Of a stretch of DNA of 42,283 nucleotides, positions 23,001 through 32,497 are shown in pieces. Origin of the DNA: Acrasis kona (taxonomy: Eukaryota > Heterolobosea > Eutetramitea > Acrasida > Acrasidae); the NCBI GenBank assembly GCA_026419775.2, contig JAOPGA020001569.1:1-42283 (forward strand), read 5' to 3'. Numbering within the stretch: the stretch's first letter is position 1; each line of letters starts with the position of its first letter. The position numbers were made by a program, and so were the translations under genes. Below the pieces are notes generated by a model. It made no database searches. It saw nothing but the letters and a program-made list of their open reading frames with translations, and was not told the DNA's origin.

Positions 23001-24791
23001 TTTGATTGTTGAATTTCTCCATGTCACATCAAAAGTACCACTCAGGGGAACGGACGGTAATTGAGTGGTCGCGACGTTCGTCGTAATGACTCCGCCGGTC
23101 AACTGAGATTTATCAATGTAAATGAGTGATCTTTGACTGGTAGTGAAAGATTGGAACGTGACGCACCATCTGGTAGCATTAGCGTTCGAATCTTTTTTGA
23201 CCGATAATGTGTTGTAATTGTTGAGAATGTACATTGATGATTGTACGGTTGATGCATCCGAAAAGTAACTTAGTGGTTGTGACGCTGCATTGTTGTAATA
23301 AATTTGGAAAGTACCGCCGGTGGCTCCTGATATCGAAAAGCATTGAATTTCTCTAACGACGACTGTGTTGATTTTAATGATTTGAACTGACTGCAAGTGA
23401 GTGATTTGTGCGGGACCTGTATTGGGCGTGTATTGAACGCCGGCAATTGCGAAATTCCCACCAGGACCTTGTTTGTGTAGTAATTCAATGTAGTATGATT
23501 GATCCTTGATTAGAAATATTGGGATTGATTTTTGATTGGATGATCGGAACAGATCGTAGGAATATGTAGTGTAGGAGTCAACTCGGGACACGAGTCGTTT
23601 GTTAATTGGTGATGACGTGTTACTGATGAAGAATTGTGCGGTGTCGTCGCACGATAGGTAGAATGTGTGATTACCTGTAGATGGCGCTTTGAACAATGCT
23701 CGAATGCGTTGTCCGTAATACTCTCCAAAGTTGTCTGTTTGTAATCCGTTAAGTAGGTAATCGGATCCAGACGGGATGTTTGATGTGAAGTTGACTGCAG
23801 AGGTCAAGTCCTTCACGGTACTTCCGGGTATGCCATACCAATATTCACGAAGAGCTCCTCTGTTGCCTCTGTACATTGAGTCTTTGGTACTATTGTCTCT
23901 TGTTGTAATACAAGTTATACGTGAATAAGTAGCGGAGGTTACTTGACATGGCACGCCATTAATGTCTACCACGTTGTTCTGAACGGATGAACTAAATCCA
24001 GATCCATCAATTGTGATGAGAGTACCTCCTTCTGTACTTCCAGTTTGAGGTGTAATGGAATTGATTACCGCAATGATTGACACGTGGTAGGGTCTACCGC
24101 CCGTGCTTACTTTGTATAATAAAGGATCTGTGGCTGCGTCTCCATATCCATTAATATTCATGGTGGCATTGTAGTAGTTGCTTTCAAGAGCGGGTAGTTG
24201 ACATGTCGCAGAACCATAACCATTTAACCAGGTTTGTGTTGTTTTTGGTGAACCATTTGTAAAGTATGGTTGGAAAGCGTAGTTGACTGAAATGGATCCC
24301 ACGCTGTCCTTCACATCTGATGAAGAACAAATGAGTCCGTTGATTTTTCCATTAAAATTGTTGTAGTCTGTTGAAATTAATCTTCCGTCAAAAGTGACAT
24401 TGGACTCTGCTACAGCTGACGACGGAGTTATGGTATTCAAAATTGGTGTGCTGCTGTCATAAGTTGTAAACAAGCATGCAGCCCCGTTTCCTAAGGTGCA
24501 TTGTGCAAAAATCTTATTGTCCACCACGATTCTAATTAAATATTGACCAGGTGGGAGCGGTGGAGTAGTGCAAACTAACTGAGTTGCCGAACTATAATAT
24601 CTAACAACGTTACAAGGGTAACCTCCAATAAAAACTTGATTTGCTTGGTCAGTTGCTTCCATACTAAATCCTGAGCCAGTTATTGTTATCCTAGTTCCAC
24701 CATTGACACCTCCACTATTTGGAGAGATCAAATTAATAGCTGCACAATACACATAAGGCACTATGAGGGCCAGCAACAGAGCTGGTCTCAT
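14097..24791 (-). CDS. Fibrocystin-L-like giant surface protein: IPT/TIG, PA14, discoidin-like, two G8/beta-helix modules, TM; three frame changes
   Basis: The ATG at 24791 opens a signal peptide (MRPALLLALIVPYVYCA). Approximate order: IPT/TIG repeats 1-3, a PA14 domain (350-455), further IPT/TIG repeats (about 12 in all), a discoidin-like (F5/8 C) insert (1412-1537), and the first G8 (1660-1744) with right-handed beta-helix. A second G8 (2470-2564) with beta-helix, a transmembrane helix (about 3440-3473) and a 90-residue cytoplasmic tail complete it. Each G8 module carries the KDLDGSL motif of the CEMIP2/PKHD1L1 family. The frame shifts by one surplus base at about 18643-18652, at a 6-base homopolymer (15932-15937) and at about 15655-15675. 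Skipping three bases gives about 3563 residues, close to PKHD1L1. Conserved motifs continue across each break, so I treat it as one gene with likely sequence errors, or a recent pseudogene. Confidence 0.85.
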
Positions 24792-25113
24792 ATTTGTGAT
24801 ATAATTTGTAGTTGGGCGGGCTATTCTTCCATAAGCAATCGGGATATTTCTGTCCACACCAGAAATAGTAAATTACAATTGCCTTGTAAACACATCAAGC
24901 GAAGAACGTACAGTTGGGTGAATGAGGATCCTCATCACAATTTACACAAGAACGACAAGGGCAGCTTTAGATGTCGGCGAAAATCTTTACATAGTCAAAC
25001 GATTTATGTCAGTTTCCGTTCTCAGGAACAAGAGCGTCACTTTCGACAAAAATTAATGTCGATACACCAAAAAGAGGATTAATACAAACCATATAATTAA
25101 AATTGAAATTTAT
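24792..25113. other. Intergenic region upstream of the giant surface protein gene
   Basis: Both strands hold only short ORFs. On the minus strand, CPCRSCVNCDEDPHSPNC followed by a stop (about 24895-24965) is strikingly cysteine-rich, but a TAA lies directly upstream in frame and no good intron removes it. A 67-codon plus-strand ORF overlaps it. Neither is supported as a gene. Confidence 0.3.
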
Positions 25114-26169
25114 TTAAACCAAGGCAGCGGCGGCAGCAATTGCGGCGGCTCCCAAGACACCTGCTACTTTAGTGGAAGCATCGGATGACTCTTTGGCGAA
25201 GTTCTCTCCTGATTCATTTTGAGGGCCAACTGCTGATGGGGAGGGAGCAGATGAAGAGGGAGCTGATGAAGAGGGAGCGGTTGTTGGTGCTCCAGTGGTA
25301 GTTGGTGCAAGTGAGGTTGGTGCGGCAGTACCGCATGTGGATGATACAACGGAGTTACATCTAACTGTTGATGGAAGAGAGCTTCCAATCAAAATTTGTT
25401 GTAGAGTATCGCATCTGGCATCATATGAGAATAGGGTAACTTGGAAATCTGTATCAACAGCGATGGACACAACGTATGACACAATATCGTTTTGAATGAA
25501 AATGTCCAAAAGAACATCAACTCCACAGCCGGTTGGTGCAACTGGGCATCCACTGTTTGTTGTTCTTGGCAGTAATTTTCCACATCTAACAAGAGCGAGT
25601 GGTGATTTGGTGATAGCGTAGTAGGTCAATGCAGAACCACCGCGACCTTGGGTTGTTCTTGTGGCAAGGTGAATTCTATTTTCAACTTGGTTGTCAAAGC
25701 TAATGTAGGCAGCAGAGTTATCGGTTGTTGGGATGGCAAGGCGCTCTACTTCGACTCCGTTCTTTGTGTGAACAAGAGCACCAGTAGTGTATGTGTAAGT
25801 ATCTTCTCCTTCAGTAACGGATCCACCACCAAAGGCGATGAAGTATGGTGTTGAGAAGGGAGCGGGGGTGTTTGATTTGGTTGAAGCAAGGTTTGATACG
25901 TCGAATGAGATTGACTTTGTATTTTGTTGGTCATTGCCGAAGGTAACCTTGTTTCCTGATGCAGTTCCTGGGTAGCAGACGAGCTCTCCAGCGCTTGTTT
26001 GTTGTAGGTTCAAATCAGGGAGGGAGTACTTGTAGAGTGATGAACTCAAAGTCACAAATAAGTTGTTGTTAGTGACAACTTGTTGGGGAGTGCATACCAC
26101 ATCGTCTCTTGGTACGGCTAGAACGAGTGTGAATAGTAGGATGGCAGTTGTTGCGATGATTGCTTTCAT
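25114..26169 (-). CDS. Secreted, probably GPI-anchored surface protein, 351 aa
   Basis: Signal peptide at residues 1-18 (MKAIIATTAILLFTLVLA). The ectodomain (about 20-275) is beta-rich with scattered cysteines and resembles nothing I can name. Then comes a Thr/Ser/Pro/Ala mucin-like stalk with repeated SSSAPSSSAPS (about 280-315), and a C-terminal hydrophobic Ala-rich segment (VAGVLGAAAIAAAAALV) ending the protein, as in GPI-anchor attachment signals. It is probably a cell-surface protein. The TATA box TATAAATA lies 36 bp upstream. It is divergent from the secreted protein at 26772; both begin their mature part with a short N-x-L/T-F-V, then L-[YF]-[YK]-[KF] pattern, so distant paralogy is possible. 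A similar GPI-type tail occurs alone at 39186-39247. Confidence 0.8.
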   Translation of the reverse strand: MKAIIATTAILLFTLVLAVPRDDVVCTPQQVVTNNNLFVTLSSSLYKYSLPDLNLQQTSAGELVCYPGTASGNKVTFGNDQQNTKSISFDVSNLASTKSNTPAPFSTPYFIAFGGGSVTEGEDTYTYTTGALVHTKNGVEVERLAIPTTDNSAAYISFDNQVENRIHLATRTTQGRGGSALTYYAITKSPLALVRCGKLLPRTTNSGCPVAPTGCGVDVLLDIFIQNDIVSYVVSIAVDTDFQVTLFSYDARCDTLQQILIGSSLPSTVRCNSVVSSTCGTAAPTSLAPTTTGAPTTAPSSSAPSSSAPSPSAVGPQNESGENFAKESSDASTKVAGVLGAAAIAAAAALV

Positions 26170-26204
26170 TTTTTTGATTGTGTCAGATGTGCTAAAAACT
26201 GACC

Positions 26205-26212
26205 TATTTATA
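26205..26212 (-). promoter_or_regulatory. TATA box of the GPI-type surface protein gene
   Basis: Minus-strand TATAAATA, 36 bp upstream of the start codon at 26169. Confidence 0.6.
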
Positions 26213-26771
26213 CTTGACGTTTGTCCATAAAAGACAAGTCAGTGGCATATTGTTAAAAATAAAAATTATCAGGGCAACATCCAATGAAAGAAGACTTTAT
26301 AAATAGCAACCGTGTCCCCAATCAGAAGCAGTTTCTTTATGAAGTTGATAGGTACAGAGACATAGTGGTCTAAGCGTCATATGAAATAAAGAGCTTGAAT
26401 TGAGTATTCCTACTTGCTTGTCCCCTTGGCTTGCGTAATATTATGCTTAGAAAACGTTTTTAACATTCAGAGTTTGTTGTTGTTGCTTTTCAGTCACAAG
26501 TTGAAACCTGATATAAGAGTACAAATTAATTGTAATCCATCCGCAAATCTGACTTTTTCGTTTGATTGGACTTCGATCAACAATTTTTCTAATGAGGACC
26601 TCCTCCCTTCCTTTTTAATCAATATGATTAGTAATTTTAGACCCGCACAGTTATGCATTGTGATGGCCAGTTACTGATTTAGTTGTGACTAACAGACTTC
26701 AAGTATGCGAACAGATGTCTTCTGCACTATAAATTGAAGAAATCTGGAGGTAATTTGACATACAAACAAAA
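26213..26771. other. Divergent promoter region between two secreted-protein genes
   Basis: Non-coding by ORF content. TATAAAT at 26728-26734, 38 bp before the start at 26772, is the likely TATA box of the plus-strand gene. A second plus-strand promoter-like pair, CCAAT at 26281-26285 and TATAAATA at 26298-26305, has no convincing ORF after it: the first ATG gives eight codons. It might drive a non-coding RNA or be a remnant. Confidence 0.45.
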
Positions 26772-27851
26772 ATGAACACAATCAAAAGCATTTTAGCATT
26801 GTGCATTTTAATCGCCACTGTCCACTGCAATGACTCTACCTTTGTTGTTGGTAACGGAGCTGGTTTATTTTACAAGTTCGACACCACTAAACAAGATGTG
26901 ATTTGTATCAACGAAGCTGGAAATGAGATCTCTACTCTGTCGCTGCCATGCCTACCAACCTCTGCATCCATCACTGCTGTCGCAAATCTAGCAGTTGTTA
27001 CCGGTGTGCAAGCCGGAGCAAATATCATTGCAACAATTAATCTGCTCACTGGATCAGTAGTCAATATTGCAACCACTGCCACTGCCCAAATTGTATCAGG
27101 TGTCAGAGATGATTTTGTGATTACTGCCTCGGGGTCATGCTACAACAGATTGTGCTTGAACGATTTTTCAGCATCACAAGTCACAATATGCACACCATCC
27201 CCAACCAAGCTAATAGGATTATTAGATGATAACACAGCTGTAGTCGCAACTATTGGAGCAAATGTAAAAATTGGCACTTTCAGAGTAGATGCATTTGTTG
27301 ATGTGTCTATTCCAGCAACTATTAATATTCTAACTGGAACGGTCAATGGAGCTGCAATGTTAGCAAAGAATGGATACATTTATGCAACTACTACTGCTGG
27401 TAAATTAACAAGATATGCCATCAACAATCTATCTTTGGTGGTACGTAACACTATTAACTTGGGTGTCAGTGGTAAAATTCAAGTAGCAACTGATGTCTGC
27501 AACAATGGATTACTAACTGTAGTTGGATCCAACCTTTTAGGAGCTGCTGTTTCACAAGTTAACTTGAACACATTTGTAGCAGTCAAATTGGCACCAATTA
27601 GCATTAACCTGTCTTTATTAGGTATTTTGAACATCAACTTGGGAATTAACCTCGACATCAATCTTGGACTACGCGCTGCTGTTTCTGGTAACTCGGTATT
27701 GCTATTGAAAGGTAACAAGAACTGCTGCGTCGGTGCATCAGGAGGAGTCACTTGTAATGGTATCATTAGATCTAATGATAGTCTTGGCTCTTCCTTGAGT
27801 TCATGCGGCTTGATCAATACTGGTTTGAACTTGGGAGTGTCCATTAACTAA
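26772..27851 (+). CDS. Secreted protein, beta-propeller-like, 359 aa
   Basis: Signal peptide at residues 1-19 (MNTIKSILALCILIATVHC), then a Val/Ile/Thr-rich, strongly beta chain with recurring hydrophobic-x-hydrophobic strands and small turns. Segments such as GAGLFYKFDTTKQDV and KNGYIYATTTAGKLTRYAIN look like the blades of a secreted beta-propeller, but no defining motif is visible. A hydrophobic INLSLLGILNINLGINLDINLG-type repeat (about residues 276-300) is notable. Cys pairs near the C-terminus suggest disulfides. No GPI tail or membrane helix is present. It has its own TATA box. Function is not recognised. Confidence 0.75.
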   Translation: MNTIKSILALCILIATVHCNDSTFVVGNGAGLFYKFDTTKQDVICINEAGNEISTLSLPCLPTSASITAVANLAVVTGVQAGANIIATINLLTGSVVNIATTATAQIVSGVRDDFVITASGSCYNRLCLNDFSASQVTICTPSPTKLIGLLDDNTAVVATIGANVKIGTFRVDAFVDVSIPATINILTGTVNGAAMLAKNGYIYATTTAGKLTRYAINNLSLVVRNTINLGVSGKIQVATDVCNNGLLTVVGSNLLGAAVSQVNLNTFVAVKLAPISINLSLLGILNINLGINLDINLGLRAAVSGNSVLLLKGNKNCCVGASGGVTCNGIIRSNDSLGSSLSSCGLINTGLNLGVSIN

Positions 27852-28006
27852 ATTTTGTTGTTAATAAATTTTGCTTGATGAGAATAATTATGATAAGTGC
27901 TGCACATGTTGATTTGAAAGGAGATCTGACAAGATTTATTTAGATGGATACATTGCGAAGAAAAGGTATGATACAAATACTTTTATACAGTCTTAAATTT
28001 AACAAT

Positions 28007-29087
28007 TCACTTCTCCTTTTTTTGTGTATGGTACTCTTGTCTAAGCGCCTGGATGTTTTTCCTGCCAAATCGAGGAATATTAAATGACTTTGTCAACAAT
28101 GTGTTACAGTCAAACATTTCCTTACCCCACGCGTTCATCGCTTGTAAAAGGTCGCCCATCTGACTCATTTTTAAAATTTGATCTTCGTGCATGGATAAGA
28201 ATGCCAAGCCTACTCTAAATAGAACCTTGTAGCCTTCGAAGAAAAAAGTAGTCCCAGATACGGAGAGATGTTTCCATCGGGAAAACATTAATGTATAACA
28301 ACATGAACCATTTCGTAGTGAACAATACAAAGTTAATGTCTAATTTTTTTAAGTGTAGGTATATCTTGGAAAGCCGCTTCTCTGCCAGCTTATCTAAAAC
28401 AAATGTTTCACAATAGAGTCCATCGAGAGTAGGATCGAACAAAGTGGGTGGTAAGTATGATTGATGTTTTAGCATTTGCACTAGAGTATAAAACGCATTC
28501 TCTTCACCCATGTGAATGTGAAGGATGGCTGCTAAAAAGTTCATGGACTGACAGTATCCAACTTGCTTGTTGTAGAGCGAGTAAGCAACCAGTATGTTCC
28601 TCAGAGCTGTTTTGCTCTCGTCGAGAGCATAAAAGACTTGTTCTCTAAAAAATTTAGTGTTGTTTTTTTATCATACTCACGGAAATGTTCTATCGATGTC
28701 GTTGTCGATTTGTTTGACAGCCTCCGAAACTTCTTTACTGTTGTGGTTCTTTTTCAAATCGGAGTATAAAGTGGGACTTTCCTGCTTTAGTTTGTCAGCG
28801 CCACTAATGTGAAACCATAACTCTCCTCGTAGTTCTGGGGGGATTCCATTTCGACAGAATGTCTTCATTACTTTACTTTTATAATCAATACTCTTGTTTT
28901 CAAATTTGTTCTTATATACTTGGCGCTGTGCTTCAATGTTCTTGTCTAATGTAGGCTTATAATCATCGCACATTTTGGGCAAGTGGCCATCTATGTTGAC
29001 ATCTTCGACTAAAGAAAACCCATAATTAGCGAGGTCCTGGAAATTTACCATGTATGATATGGGCGAAGAAGGCGACTTGGTACTCAT
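28007..29087 (-). CDS. TBC-domain Rab GTPase-activating protein (GRTP1/TBC1D6-like), with one frame change
   Basis: Exon 1 is 29087-28681, the intron 28645-28680 (36 nt, GTGAGT...TTTTAG), and exon 2 28644-28007. The TBC domain starts at GIPPELRGELWFHISG and keeps both catalytic fingers: Arg in IDNDIDRTFP and Gln in VGYCQSMNFL. It continues through WFMLLYINVFP and RIWDYFFFEGYKVLFRVGLA. The last motif is reached only if one T is removed from a six-base run at 28242-28247; read literally, the frame stops shortly after. With that base skipped the protein is 347 residues, complete for the GRTP1/TBC1D6 type. It would stimulate GTP hydrolysis by a Rab in membrane traffic. It shares a 182-bp divergent promoter with TTC4. 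Confidence 0.88.
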
Positions 29088-29269
29088 GGTTTTGTGTTTA
29101 CAAAGAGTAGATCAAAAATATTTCGTTTTTACTGTTTCAACTAAATCCTCAACAACAATGTTTTACAGCAATATTGAATAGCAACCAAACCACCGTGTGT
29201 TTTAATGCAAGTTTTTTGTTGTTATTACAATTTGGTCTTCAATCAACTTTAACTGTGTGAATTTGAAAC

Positions 29270-30469
29270 ATGGAAGTGAACATGTCCCAGCCAGGAATGA
29301 CCGATGAGGACACTCAAAGAATGATCGATGAAATGGAGGAGGAATACGATAGATACAATGAATCTCTGACGCAGGAACAAAAAGACGAGAGATACGAGAG
29401 AGTATCGAAACTCTATGATAACGACAATCCATTATTCTGGACCGAAATGAAAGACGAAAACAACCCAACGATAAAAGCCCTTCAAGCGCTTGTATACGAT
29501 GACGAACCAAATGAAGTTGCAAGAAATTTCAAAGACCAAGGAAACAAACTACTTCAGCAACACAAAGGAACAACCAGATACCACGCTGATATCAAGAAAT
29601 ACTACGATCAAGGACTCGAGCAAGACATAACGGATAATGTGCTACTAGCACAATTGTTATCCAACCGCTCCCACATTAACATCTTGATGGGTAACTACGG
29701 CTACGCCATAAAAGACGCGCGGAGGTGTCTACAAGTAGATCCCAAAAATGTCAAAGCAATGTATCGCATTGCCAAAGCATCTTCAATGTTAAATAGATGG
29801 AAACTTTGTTTACAATATTCCGAAAAGGCACTTCGGCTCGATCCCGAAAATAAGGAAATCAAAACAATGAAAGACAAGGCTAATGCAGCCATTGTTAAAT
29901 TGTTCCAAGAACAAGAAAAACAGCGTCAAATACTAAAAAGACGCAAACAAGTCCCTAAAAAACTCGTAGATCTCTTAAAGTCGAAGGGAATTATAATGGG
30001 CGATTCTGAAATGGACAGCAAGTATTTCGCACAGTTGACCACCATGCAAGATAGCGCCGACACCAATAATGATACCGGCATGCACATTGACCCAGAAACA
30101 CAAGAACTATCACTGAGAGTCTTGTTTGCTTATCCTGAATTCGACCAAACGGATTGTGTTCAATCTTTCCGTGAATATGATACATTCTACGAACACTTGG
30201 AATTAATGTTCCCTCCGAAGGGTCAACCTATTCCTTGGGGTAATGCGAAGAGTAAACAACAATATGTTTTACCTAAGCTTCGGTTGTTTTATTATGACCA
30301 AAGCACTGCTACAAAATACAAGGATCGTTTTGTGGAATTTAAAATGGATAACACTTTACAACAGGTCATGACGCAAAAAGATTATAGGTTGCCTGGAAGT
30401 TTGATGCCTGTTTTCTATGTTCTTCACGATGAGTCAGTTTATTTGGAGAGATGGGAAATAAATAAATAA
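29270..30469 (+). CDS. TTC4: TTC4/Cns1-type Hsp90 co-chaperone, 399 aa
   Basis: The N-terminal acidic segment contains NPLFWTEMKDENNPTIKALQ, typical of TTC4/Cns1. It is followed by NFKDQGNKLLQ opening the TPR region (about residues 85-205, three TPR motifs including GNYGYAIKDARRCLQVDPKN and LCLQYSEKALRLDPENKE). A charged helix leads to the C-terminal wheel domain (about 270-399; FAYPEFDQTD ... YLERWEINK). The TPR domain clamps the EEVD tails of Hsp90/Hsp70, and Cns1 in yeast supports translation-elongation-factor folding. An alternative in-frame ATG lies four codons downstream. Intronless; AATAAA-like signals overlap the stop. Confidence 0.93.
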   Translation: MEVNMSQPGMTDEDTQRMIDEMEEEYDRYNESLTQEQKDERYERVSKLYDNDNPLFWTEMKDENNPTIKALQALVYDDEPNEVARNFKDQGNKLLQQHKGTTRYHADIKKYYDQGLEQDITDNVLLAQLLSNRSHINILMGNYGYAIKDARRCLQVDPKNVKAMYRIAKASSMLNRWKLCLQYSEKALRLDPENKEIKTMKDKANAAIVKLFQEQEKQRQILKRRKQVPKKLVDLLKSKGIIMGDSEMDSKYFAQLTTMQDSADTNNDTGMHIDPETQELSLRVLFAYPEFDQTDCVQSFREYDTFYEHLELMFPPKGQPIPWGNAKSKQQYVLPKLRLFYYDQSTATKYKDRFVEFKMDNTLQQVMTQKDYRLPGSLMPVFYVLHDESVYLERWEINK

Positions 30470-30556
30470 AAACTTTACATTATTGTCTGTTGTTCTCTCT
30501 GTTGATGTGTTGAATTGGAACAAGTTTCAAAAATCAACTAAAAATAGAACTTTGTT

Positions 30557-31135
30557 ATGGGGAATGAACAATCAACTAGTGCTAACATTAGCGTAGCAGT
30601 GCTAGAAGCACATGCCGATTTCGCGAACAGAGTATTTAAGGAGAAGATACCGTTCAAAGAGTTTTACTTGAAGTTTAAAATTAATTCGGCAAAGAATGTC
30701 AACATTATGATTTATAAAGTGTTTGAAAGTGGCGAAGAAGAGTGGCGGAAGATTAATCCTGGTATTTTCGAAAAGATAATCAATAGGGTGCAGATGGAAG
30801 CTAGCACATTTTTGAAAACAAAAGGAGACGAAGAGGAGGAAGAAGAGTGCGCGATTTGCATGGAACAGAAAAGCGAAGTAACACTCCCTTGTACGCATTC
30901 CTTTTGTCATGACTGCATCCAAAAGTGGAATTTGACCTCAAAAACATGTCCTACCTGTAGGGTAGAAGCCAACGTAAATGATCCTAATTACCAGGACCAA
31001 ACGTGGGTTCTACAAGATACACCCACAAATGAAGAGGTTGCAGAACAATTATATATTTACATTGACGAGGTGACATTCATCAAGAATATAGAAAATAAGA
31101 TTAAAGAATGGAATCCGTTTGATGTAGAGAAATAG
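30557..31135 (+). CDS. RNF141-like RING-finger E3 ubiquitin ligase, 192 aa
   Basis: A C3HC4 RING is formed by Cys98, Cys101, Cys112, His114, Cys117, Cys120, Cys131 and Cys134. The N-terminus MGNEQSTS fits an N-myristoylation site (Gly2), as in RNF141, and the C-terminal segment WVLQDTPTNEEVAEQL matches the conserved region after the RING in that family. A Glu-rich run (about residues 91-97) precedes the RING. It is shorter than animal RNF141 (about 230). It would transfer ubiquitin from an E2, probably at membranes; substrates are unknown. It lies head-to-tail 87 bp after TTC4. Confidence 0.88.
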   Translation: MGNEQSTSANISVAVLEAHADFANRVFKEKIPFKEFYLKFKINSAKNVNIMIYKVFESGEEEWRKINPGIFEKIINRVQMEASTFLKTKGDEEEEEECAICMEQKSEVTLPCTHSFCHDCIQKWNLTSKTCPTCRVEANVNDPNYQDQTWVLQDTPTNEEVAEQLYIYIDEVTFIKNIENKIKEWNPFDVEK

Positions 31136-31329
31136 ATGAACATTTAGAGTGATGTGTTACTACATTAACAGATGTTTTTAGCCCTTATATCTATCTGAAC
31201 ATGACTGGTTGACAGGTCAAGTGTGTGAACAAATAAAATATTTGCTTTGATTACTTGTTTGGTTGTTTTAGTGCTAGTGACAGAAGTGTTGTGCACGCGG
31301 TTGTAAAGTGGTGATGACATCATATCAAA

Positions 31330-32280
31330 ATGGCCAATGCAGAGGAAGGAGTTGCAATAGTAGGATCATGTAACGTAGATCTATTTTATTATGTCGATTC
31401 ATTCCCAAAATCTGGCGAAACCATGTTCGCTAAGACATATGAAGAACACTTTGGTGGTAAAGGAGCAAACCAAGCACTTCAAACCATTAAATTGAGTTCC
31501 TCTCCTGAAAAAGTTATCTTCGTTGGTTGCGTTGGTGATGATAAGAATGGTCGCAGCATTATAAATAATTTCAAGGAGCAAGGAGTAAATAACCCAGAGA
31601 AACACATTCACGTAGTTGATGCGACTTCAGGAATCGCTTCTATAACTGTGGATAGCCAAGGATGTAACCAAATTATTTTAGTTCCAGGAGCAAATTTCAA
31701 GGTTCTCCCAGAGCACGTCGACGCATCATTCGAGGATATTAAAAAGTGTAAAGTGTTAGTGTGCCAAAATGAAATCCCTTTTGCCACCACACAACATGCG
31801 CTGAAGAGAGCACATGAATCAGGATTAATTACAATCTACAACCCAGCACCATTTGTAAAAGTAGAAAACTTATCAGAAGTTCTGAAGTATGTCTCTGTGT
31901 TTGTTCCTAATGAAGTTGAGGCCGCAGAACTTGTGAACAAAGACGAAATCAAAAACACTGAAGATGCCAAGCAGATAGCGCAGGAACTACACTCTCTAGG
32001 AGCCAAGACTGTGATAATTACTTTAGGTGGAAATGGAGTGATGGCTCTTCACAATGAGGAGATTGTTCATGTTCCCGTTGAGAAAGTTGAAAAAGTTGTG
32101 GATACAACAGGAGCAGGAGATTCTTTTGTTGGATCGCTTTCTTACTTCCTCTCTTGTGGTTTTGAAATGATTCAGGCCATCAAACTTTCAAACTTCTCTG
32201 CATCTGTCAGTGTTCAGGGAGAGGGAACTCATCGTTCTTATCCTGACAGGGCTTGCTTGGAAAAGCACAAAAAGTTATAA
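31330..32280 (+). CDS. RBKS: Ribokinase, 316 aa
   Basis: A PfkB-family sugar kinase of full length. The substrate motif HFGGKGANQA (residues 40-49) and the ATP/anion-hole motif DTTGAGDSFVGSL (258-270, catalytic Asp264) are intact. NVDLFYYVDSFPKSGET near the N-terminus and IYNPAP at 169-174 are characteristic of ribokinase rather than fructokinase or adenosine kinase. It phosphorylates D-ribose to ribose 5-phosphate for nucleotide and pentose-phosphate metabolism in the cytosol. Intronless, with no frame problem. Confidence 0.95.
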   Translation: MANAEEGVAIVGSCNVDLFYYVDSFPKSGETMFAKTYEEHFGGKGANQALQTIKLSSSPEKVIFVGCVGDDKNGRSIINNFKEQGVNNPEKHIHVVDATSGIASITVDSQGCNQIILVPGANFKVLPEHVDASFEDIKKCKVLVCQNEIPFATTQHALKRAHESGLITIYNPAPFVKVENLSEVLKYVSVFVPNEVEAAELVNKDEIKNTEDAKQIAQELHSLGAKTVIITLGGNGVMALHNEEIVHVPVEKVEKVVDTTGAGDSFVGSLSYFLSCGFEMIQAIKLSNFSASVSVQGEGTHRSYPDRACLEKHKKL

Positions 32281-32497
32281 AATGCAAGATTTTATTATAA
32301 ACTACGTCGTTGTATTTGTCTGCATGCATTTGATATATTTTCAATCGGGTCACTTTTATAAACACTAGGTGCTTCCATACTTTTAGTGATACACGTTGGC
32401 ATCTTTTTGATTTTGTCAAGTTACAATGGTTGAGTTCTCAGCATCAAATTTCAATTAATAAAACTTTTGGTGGATTTTGTTCACACAATCACGTAAC

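Noticed and set aside
24879-25082. 67-codon plus-strand ORF
   Set aside because: Non-ATG start, no recognisable motif, upstream region of another gene.
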